A program made the translations under genes and the position numbers. Of a stretch of 18,548 bases of DNA, positions 13,971 to 18,548 are shown piece by piece. The notes below the pieces were generated by a model. That model was not told where the DNA came from, did no database searches, and was given only the letters and a program-made list of their open reading frames with translations. Source of the stretch: Streptosporangiaceae bacterium. Its GTDB lineage: Bacteria > Actinomycetota > Actinomycetes > Streptosporangiales > Streptosporangiaceae. Within the stretch, counting starts at the first letter, position 1, and each line of letters opens with the position of its first letter. The stretch lies in NCBI GenBank assembly GCA_025934635.1, contig JAICWX010000170.1, forward strand, positions 1 through 18,548, in the 5' to 3' direction.

Positions 13971-14795
13971 ATGGAATCTGGCTGGCTGCGCGCTGGGCTG
14001 CGGGTCTGGGTGGCCCTGGTGCTGGCGTTCCTGTTCATCCCGATCATCTTGATCGTGCTGTACGCGTTCAACTCCTCCACCATCGAGAGCTGGCCGATCG
14101 CGGGCTTCTCGCTGCACTGGTTCTCGGTCGCCTGGCACGACAACCAGGTGCGCAGCGCGTTCGGTCTGTCGCTGCGGGTCGGCGTGATCGCCACCGCGCT
14201 GGCCGTGCTGCTCGGCTCGGCCACCGCGTACGCGCTCAGCAAGTTCGCCTTCTTCGGCCGCGAGGCCATCTCGTTCCTGCTGGTGCTGCCGCTGGCGCTG
14301 CCCGGCATCCTCACCGGGATCGCGCTGAACTCGTTCTTCTCCTTCACCGGGATCCAGCTCGGCACCGTGACCGTCGTCATCGGGCACACCACGTTCTGCA
14401 TCGTGGTGGTCTACAACAACCTGATCGCCCGGCTGCGGCGGACGCCGGGCTCGCTGGCCGAGGCGTCGCAGGACCTCGGCGCCCGGGGCTGGCAGACGCT
14501 GCGCTTCGTCACGCTCCCGCTGACCGCGACCGCGCTGGTCTCCGGCGCGCTGCTGGCCTTCGCGCTGTCCTTCGACGAGGTCATCGTCACGGTGTTCACC
14601 GCGGGCGCGCAGAACACCCTGCCGTTGTGGATCTTCGGCGCGATCCGGCTCGGCCAGCAGCTGCCCGAGGTCAACGCGGTCGTCTCGGTCGTCATCGCGC
14701 TGACCCTGATCCCGGTCATCCTGGCGGCCCGGGTGGCCGGGGCCGGCGCCATCAGCCGCACCGCCCGCCCGGCCGAGGCCGCCGAAGCGGACTAG
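13971..14795 (+). CDS. potC: Polyamine-type ABC importer, second permease (PotC/PotI-like)
   Basis: A 274-residue membrane subunit with about six helices beginning VALVLAFLFIPIILIVLYAFN, then FSLHWFSVAW and a run of helices ending LTLIPVILAARVAG. The EAA loop EASQDLGARGWQTLRFVTLP starts near residue 164. The ATG at 13971 lies five bases after the first permease stop with a short GAGG (13964-13967) upstream; the frame is open further 5' but only as shadow sequence of the first permease. Together with that permease it forms the heterodimeric membrane channel of the importer. The operon ends 19 bases before the convergent minus-strand gene; no stem-loop terminator is obvious in this gap. Confidence 0.88.
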   Translation: MESGWLRAGLRVWVALVLAFLFIPIILIVLYAFNSSTIESWPIAGFSLHWFSVAWHDNQVRSAFGLSLRVGVIATALAVLLGSATAYALSKFAFFGREAISFLLVLPLALPGILTGIALNSFFSFTGIQLGTVTVVIGHTTFCIVVVYNNLIARLRRTPGSLAEASQDLGARGWQTLRFVTLPLTATALVSGALLAFALSFDEVIVTVFTAGAQNTLPLWIFGAIRLGQQLPEVNAVVSVVIALTLIPVILAARVAGAGAISRTARPAEAAEAD

Positions 14796-14814
14796 GGCCG
14801 GACGGGCGGCACGC

Positions 14815-15528
14815 CTACGCGGCGGTGTCCGCCTCGGCCTGAGCCAGCCGGCGCCTGGTACGGGCCAGCGGGCCGGACTTCATCTGCCGCCGCCAGGCGG
14901 GGAACTCGGCGCCGAACTTCTGCTGTTCCTTGCCCGCCGACTCGAACACCACGTAGCCGCCCTTGAGGATGCCGAACGGGGCAGTGAGCTGGCCGAGCTT
15001 GTCGAACTGGGCGGTCTTGGCCGCCTGCGGGTCGAACCAGGCCGGGGTCACGAAGTTGGACACCGAGACGCCGTGCACGTCGTAGGTGGGTGCCTCGACC
15101 GGGTCGCACACCTCGAAGCTGTAGGCCTTCCCGTGGCCGTCGTTCGCCCACAGGTTGCAGTTGGGGTCGATGTACATCTCGAGCACTTCGTGGGACAGGA
15201 CGCTGGACACGCTCCAGTCGCCGGTGGTCGGCTGCCCGTGGTTGTCGAGCTCGGGCTTGGCTGCCACCACGCCCCACAGCTTCCCGCCCTGGTCCTCGGT
15301 GTGGAAGCCGAGCACGCCCTGGGGCTGGTCCCGGATGGTGTCCACGATCGCGATGCCGTGCGCCGTCTCCGGGACGTCCTTCGGGTCGGTGTAGAAAATG
15401 ACGGCCGCGGGCGACCGGTCCCAGAGCGGGGCGGCGTCCATGCGCACCTGCGTGGCGATCGCCTGCGTCATCGCCGAGGCCTGGGCGTCGGTGATGAGCG
15501 TCGACTGGTTGAGAATTGCGATGAGCAT
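14815..15528 (-). CDS. Protein of unknown function with an HEVLE putative metal-binding motif
   Basis: A 237-residue protein with no signal peptide or membrane helix. The notable feature is VSSVLSHEVLEMYIDPNCNLW (about 107-127), followed by YSFEVCDPVEAPTYD. The His113-Glu114-x2-Glu117 and Asp121 spacing, followed by a FEVCDPVE strand, looks like a metallopeptidase-like metal site, but lacks the full HExxH signature. Similar HExLE...DPxxN...EVCDPVE arrangements occur in uncharacterised bacterial and phage proteins; function is not established. The start is secure: AGGAGGGG (15536-15543) is seven bases upstream of the ATG at 15526-15528. It is a single gene, convergent with the polyamine operon. 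The C-terminus is basic. Confidence 0.75.
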   Translation of the reverse strand: MLIAILNQSTLITDAQASAMTQAIATQVRMDAAPLWDRSPAAVIFYTDPKDVPETAHGIAIVDTIRDQPQGVLGFHTEDQGGKLWGVVAAKPELDNHGQPTTGDWSVSSVLSHEVLEMYIDPNCNLWANDGHGKAYSFEVCDPVEAPTYDVHGVSVSNFVTPAWFDPQAAKTAQFDKLGQLTAPFGILKGGYVVFESAGKEQQKFGAEFPAWRRQMKSGPLARTRRRLAQAEADTAA

Positions 15529-15535
15529 TCGGGAT

Positions 15536-15543
15536 CCCCTCCT
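15536..15543 (-). promoter_or_regulatory. Strong ribosome-binding site of the HEVLE protein
   Basis: On the minus strand AGGAGGGG lies seven bases before the ATG at 15528. It is the strongest Shine-Dalgarno in the window and fixes this start. The remaining bases to the GMC stop at 15656 show no other clear element. Confidence 0.8.
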
Positions 15544-15655
15544 CGCACCAGCGACGGGGAGGCAGCAGCTCCGCTGTCGCCGTGCGTGTTCGGCTTGTAT
15601 TTCCCCGGAGTCGCCATGCCCGCCCGCTGATACCGCCGGGACGCAGATTTATGCG

Positions 15656-17377
15656 CTAACGGGCGGCGCCAGCGCTCCCCGCCAGGTGGCGCAGGTTGCG
15701 CAGGGCCACCGCCATGATCGTGTTGGTCGGGTTGTGCGCGCCCGAGGTGACGAAGACCGAGCCGTCGGCCACGTAGACGTTGTCCAGGCCGTGCACCCGG
15801 CCGTAGCCGTCGGTCACGCTATCGGCCGGGCTGGTCCCCATCATCATGCCGCCCATGATGTGGTTGCCGGTGGGCACGCCGCCGCTGTTGTCGGTGGCGG
15901 CCACCGCCACCGACACCCCGGCCCCGGCCTTGGTCATCATGTCCTTGAGCTTCGGGATCCAGAACTGCTGGGCGACCTGCTCGTGCTGGCCCGCGCTCCA
16001 GGTGACCCGGGCCACCGGCAGGCCGAAGACATCCCTGACCTGCGGGTCGAGGGTCACCGTGTGGCCGAGGTAGGGCAGGTCGTGGCCGATGAGCGAGCAG
16101 CCGGCCAGCCGGTCGCGCAGGATCGATGCCCGCATGAGCTGCTTGAACTCGGTGCCGAAGGGCTTGGCCGCGCGGACGAAGGACAGCAGCGTCTGGTAGG
16201 ACTGCGCCTCGCTGATCGGGTCCTGGCTGCCGCCGAGCTCCATCAGCCCGCCGCGGATATACGGCAGGCCGTGGGCCCGGGCGAAGGCGCGGGCGCCGGG
16301 GAAGTCGGGGTCGACGCCGTCCTCGATGCACTGGGTCACCGACCGGCCGCGATAGGCGTGCATCCGCTCGTCGAGGAAGATCGCGGTGCCGTCGACGAAC
16401 GCGTGCAGCATCAGGCGGCGTCCCAGCTTGCCGCTCTGGTCGGGGAACTGAGAAAGCAGCGCGAGGCGGACCGTCTCGATGGCCGACGCGGCCATGACCA
16501 CGATGTCGGCGGTGGCGACCCCGGTCATGGGACCTCGTTCGGTCATCTTGATCCAGGTGACACCGGTCGCCCGCCCGGTCGCGCCCGAGGTGCTGAGCAG
16601 GACCTTGGTCACCATGGTCTCGGGGATGAGCTCGACCTTGCCGGTCTGCAGCGCGCGGCGCAGCGGGATCAGCGCGGCCGGGCGGGCTACCACCGGGCAG
16701 CCGAAGCTGGCGCAGAAGCCGCAGTTGTTGCAGGCGTGCTGGCCGTTGTGGCCGCTGACCGAGTTGGCGGCCATCGGGAACGGGAACGGGTGCAGGCCGA
16801 GTTGGGTGGCTCCGTTGGCGACGGCCAGTGACGCTCGCATCTGGGGGCCAGGGGGCATCGCGTACTGGGTTTTCCGTGGCGCGTGTTTCTGGACGAGGTC
16901 CGGGATCTTGTGGATGTCGCCCTGGACGCCGATGAGCTGCTCGACTTCTTCGTAGAAGGGGGCGATTTCCTGGTAGGTGAAGGGCCAGTCGGCGACGTCG
17001 GCGCCGGGGAACGGGCCGAGGGCGGTTTTCTGCTGAAAGTCGATGTCCCAGAATCTTGGTACTTTCGCGTCCCAGTGGACGGTGCCGCCGCCGACGACCT
17101 GCGGGAGCTCGTCGACGCTGCCGGTGTACCGGGCGGGGACGTCCGCGTGGGGACGCCAGGTGCGGGGGTAGACCCCGGGATCGGGTTCGGCGCGGTAGCG
17201 GGCGATCATGGCCAGGCTGTCGTTGCCGAAGGCGGTGCCGATCGGGCCTTCGCCGTTGAGGTTGGTGAAGTGGTTGGGGCCCTTCTCGAACAGGGTGACC
17301 TGCCAGCCGGCCTGGGCGAGGACCATCGCGGCGAACGAGCCGCCGGCGCCGCTGCCGATCACGATGGCCTTGGTCAT
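15656..17377 (-). CDS. GMC-family flavoprotein dehydrogenase (gluconate/fructose 2-dehydrogenase-like large subunit)
   Basis: A 573-residue FAD enzyme expected to oxidise a hydroxyl group of a sugar or alcohol. The FAD site is VIGSGAGGSFAAMVL (6-20) with Glu31 as ribose ligand; VVGGGTVHW (94-102) and the C-terminal VADGSVFVTSGAHNPTNT (536-553) are GMC hallmarks, with His506 (GNHIMGG) and His548/Asn549 as active-site candidates. Residues 216-227 hold four cysteines as CNNCGFCASFGC (C216, C219, C222, C227), the arrangement seen in gluconate/fructose dehydrogenase flavosubunits. Open frame continues upstream to 17719, but that part is a shadow of the next gene; the ATG at 17377 lies five bases after the small-subunit stop. 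No recognisable ribosome-binding site is present, so translation is probably coupled. No cytochrome c subunit lies nearby, so its electron acceptor is unknown. Confidence 0.9.
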   Translation of the reverse strand: MTKAIVIGSGAGGSFAAMVLAQAGWQVTLFEKGPNHFTNLNGEGPIGTAFGNDSLAMIARYRAEPDPGVYPRTWRPHADVPARYTGSVDELPQVVGGGTVHWDAKVPRFWDIDFQQKTALGPFPGADVADWPFTYQEIAPFYEEVEQLIGVQGDIHKIPDLVQKHAPRKTQYAMPPGPQMRASLAVANGATQLGLHPFPFPMAANSVSGHNGQHACNNCGFCASFGCPVVARPAALIPLRRALQTGKVELIPETMVTKVLLSTSGATGRATGVTWIKMTERGPMTGVATADIVVMAASAIETVRLALLSQFPDQSGKLGRRLMLHAFVDGTAIFLDERMHAYRGRSVTQCIEDGVDPDFPGARAFARAHGLPYIRGGLMELGGSQDPISEAQSYQTLLSFVRAAKPFGTEFKQLMRASILRDRLAGCSLIGHDLPYLGHTVTLDPQVRDVFGLPVARVTWSAGQHEQVAQQFWIPKLKDMMTKAGAGVSVAVAATDNSGGVPTGNHIMGGMMMGTSPADSVTDGYGRVHGLDNVYVADGSVFVTSGAHNPTNTIMAVALRNLRHLAGSAGAAR

Positions 17378-17382
17378 GGTTT

Positions 17383-18195
17383 TTATACGACGCCGAGGAG
17401 CTTGACGACGTCGGCGATGATCTTTGTGTTCTCCACCGGGTCGTGGCCGTCGGAGCGCTCCACCTCGGCCGGGGTGTAGCCGCGGGGCTGGATGTCGCCG
17501 GGGAAGCCGATCTCCTGCCAGCCGGTCGTGTCGCGGTTGCCGCCGTACTCGGGGGCGCCGTACAGGCCCTCGATGGTGTGCTGGAACAGCAGGCTCGTGA
17601 ACGTGCTGACGGACGCGGTGGCGAGGATCTTGTCCTGCTTGTCTTTGGCGGCCTTGGTGAAATGGCCGCCGGCCAGCTTGTCCAGGGCCTTGATGCCGTC
17701 GTGGTACTGGCTTCGCCATGTGGTCAGGCGCTTGCGCCAGGCGATCCTTGCCACTGGATCGAGGGCGGCGAATTGTGCCATCAGGTCGGGGCCGGAGGTG
17801 TGGCGGTTGCTGTACGGGCCTCCTGCGAAGATCGTTTGGGGGTTATCGGCGAGGGCGGCCAGCGTGGTGTCGATGTAGCGGGTGACGTCGGCCTCGCGGG
17901 CGCCGGGGTGGCCTTGCTCGGCCGGGTCGTCGTGCGGGCCGGGGGCGATCCGGGCGGTGGCGGCTTCGACCACGGCGGCCTGGTGGGGGGTGAAGAAGCG
18001 GTGCCTCGGCGTTGGCTGTGGCTTGGGCGTGGTGGTGCAGGCGGTCGCGGCGAGGACGGTCGCCGTGGCGATGAACACCCGGCGTCGCGGGCCATGGCTG
18101 CTTGCTTTTTGGCTGGCTCTTTGGCTGGCTCTTTGGCTGGCTTTTCGGCTGGCTTTTCGGCTGGCTTTTCGGCTGGCTTTTCGGCTGGCTGGCAC
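17383..18195 (-). CDS. Gluconate 2-dehydrogenase subunit 3-like protein, Tat lipoprotein with a repetitive N-terminus
   Basis: The small subunit expected to pair with the GMC flavoprotein downstream. After a twin-arginine motif PRRRVFIATA and a hydrophobic stretch comes a lipobox ending AATAC, so it looks like a Tat-exported lipoprotein that could carry the folded FAD subunit across the membrane. The mature part shows FFTPHQAAVVEAATARIAPG, a helical middle, and GLYGAPEYGGNRDTTGWQEIGFPG, the signature of gluconate 2-dehydrogenase subunit 3. GTG codons at 18222 and 18195 are both open; 18195 is chosen because AGAGGGGGAG precedes it (270 residues), while 18222 (279 residues) has none. Either way, more than 30 residues of KASR/RASQ repeats precede the twin-arginine motif, which is unusual for a signal peptide. 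Confidence 0.82.
   Translation of the reverse strand: MPASRKASRKASRKASRKASQRASQRASQKASSHGPRRRVFIATATVLAATACTTTPKPQPTPRHRFFTPHQAAVVEAATARIAPGPHDDPAEQGHPGAREADVTRYIDTTLAALADNPQTIFAGGPYSNRHTSGPDLMAQFAALDPVARIAWRKRLTTWRSQYHDGIKALDKLAGGHFTKAAKDKQDKILATASVSTFTSLLFQHTIEGLYGAPEYGGNRDTTGWQEIGFPGDIQPRGYTPAEVERSDGHDPVENTKIIADVVKLLGVV
18107..18192. repeat. 12-bp in-frame tandem repeat at the start of the small-subunit gene
   Basis: About seven copies of a 12-base unit, TTGGCTGGCTCT or TCGGCTGGCTTT, follow each other from 18109 to 18192 with a partial unit before. Variants fall into two blocks: the CT-ending units at 18109-18132 and the TTT-ending units at 18133-18180. On the minus strand they encode Lys/Arg-Ala-Ser-Arg/Gln, placing a basic low-complexity stretch before the Tat motif. 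Confidence 0.93.
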
Positions 18196-18299
18196 CGGCT
18201 CCCCCTCTGGGGAAATGATCACGTGCCGGACAGGGGCGACGCAAGAGGTGTGACGATGCGTACCTGGACAGCGCGCCGGTCCGGCCGGAGACTGGGCTC

Positions 18300-18548
18300 A
18301 TGGTGAGCGAGACCGAATTCAATGAACTGATTGAACTGTTGCGGGACTTCGTCCGGCGCGAGGTGATGCCCGCCGAAGCCGGCATCGACGAGAGCGACGA
18401 GATCCCGGCCCGGCTGATCGCGCAGGCCAAGGAGATGGGCCTGTACGGGTACGCGCTGCCGTCCGAGTACGGCGGGCTGGGCCTGTCCGTGCGGCAGCAG
18501 GTGCTGCTCACCATCGAGCTCGGGTATACCAGCCCGGCGTTCCGGTCC
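18300..18548 (+). CDS. Acyl-CoA dehydrogenase, N-terminal part (runs off the window)
   Basis: The first 83 residues of an open frame that continues beyond the window. FNELIELLRDFVRREVMPAE and AKEMGLYGYALPSEYGGLGL are the typical first helices and the E-Y/F-GG-G loop of acyl-CoA dehydrogenases, FAD enzymes that make the alpha,beta double bond in acyl-CoA. The ATG at 18300 has GGAG (18287-18290) nine bases upstream; a GTG is the second codon. It diverges from the GMC operon across about 100 bases. The catalytic residue and substrate-binding region lie outside the window, so specificity cannot be judged. Confidence 0.9.
   Translation, partial: MVSETEFNELIELLRDFVRREVMPAEAGIDESDEIPARLIAQAKEMGLYGYALPSEYGGLGLSVRQQVLLTIELGYTSPAFRS

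Noticed and set aside
14796..14814. Bidirectional terminator between the polyamine operon and the HEVLE gene
   Set aside because: Only 19 bases, with no stem-loop and no T-run that I can identify.
18107..18192. Possible iteron or origin-like direct repeats
   Set aside because: The 12-bp units are in frame with the dehydrogenase small subunit, encode a basic tract, and no replication gene is nearby.

Overview
The window is GC-rich DNA with strong G/C preference at wobble positions, frequent GTG starts, F420-type luciferase-like and polyketide-cyclase-like proteins and a DipZ-type thiol-disulfide protein. This points to a high-GC Actinomycetota chromosome (Streptosporangiales/Streptomyces-like); I cannot name the genus. 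No rRNA, tRNA, CRISPR array, transposase, integrase or plasmid origin was seen. No gene-free stretch exceeds 300 bases; the longest is 2771-3026, which holds two near-identical palindromes.

Layout. 1-147 is the tail of a hotdog/MaoC-type dehydratase. 201-1901 is DipZ (CcdA membrane domain plus thioredoxin domain), which converges on an SDR/NmrA-like reductase (1955-2770, minus); the gap between them is made of short tandem repeats. 3027-3674 is an AlkA-like DNA glycosylase. 3661-4143 (minus, small membrane protein) and 4226-4795 (plus, ArsR-like winged-helix regulator) diverge around a perfect 18+18 bp inverted repeat, and both appear to be read from leaderless promoters overlapping or flanking it. 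4899-6434 is a lone KAP-type P-loop NTPase whose codon use is AT-richer than its neighbours. 6578-8845 is a two-gene unit (DHA2 MFS exporter plus cytidylate-kinase-like protein, zero-base spacing). 8784-9080 (minus) is a small membrane protein that may be an N-terminally truncated remnant.

9189-10735 (minus) encodes an LLM flavin/F420-dependent oxidoreductase and an SRPBCC protein, coupled by a one-base stop/start overlap. Divergent from them, 10794-14795 is a complete polyamine-type ABC importer in the order ATPase, lipoprotein binding protein, two permeases. 14815-15528 (minus) is an unrecognised protein with an HEVLE motif suggestive of a metal site. 15656-18195 (minus) is a two-subunit GMC dehydrogenase of the gluconate/fructose 2-dehydrogenase type: a four-Cys flavoprotein and a Tat-lipoprotein small subunit whose N-terminus carries a 12-bp tandem repeat. 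The window ends in the start of an acyl-CoA dehydrogenase (18300 onward).

Most of this is ordinary actinobacterial accessory metabolism and transport. The items most worth a second look are the operator-like palindromes (4161-4206 and 2936-2991), the solitary soluble KAP NTPase with an unrecognised C-terminal region, the HEVLE protein, the exporter/kinase-like pair, and three separate microsatellite-like expansions in or next to genes (1896-1958, 2190-2245, 18107-18192). I found no convincing multi-gene novel defence or biosynthetic system.
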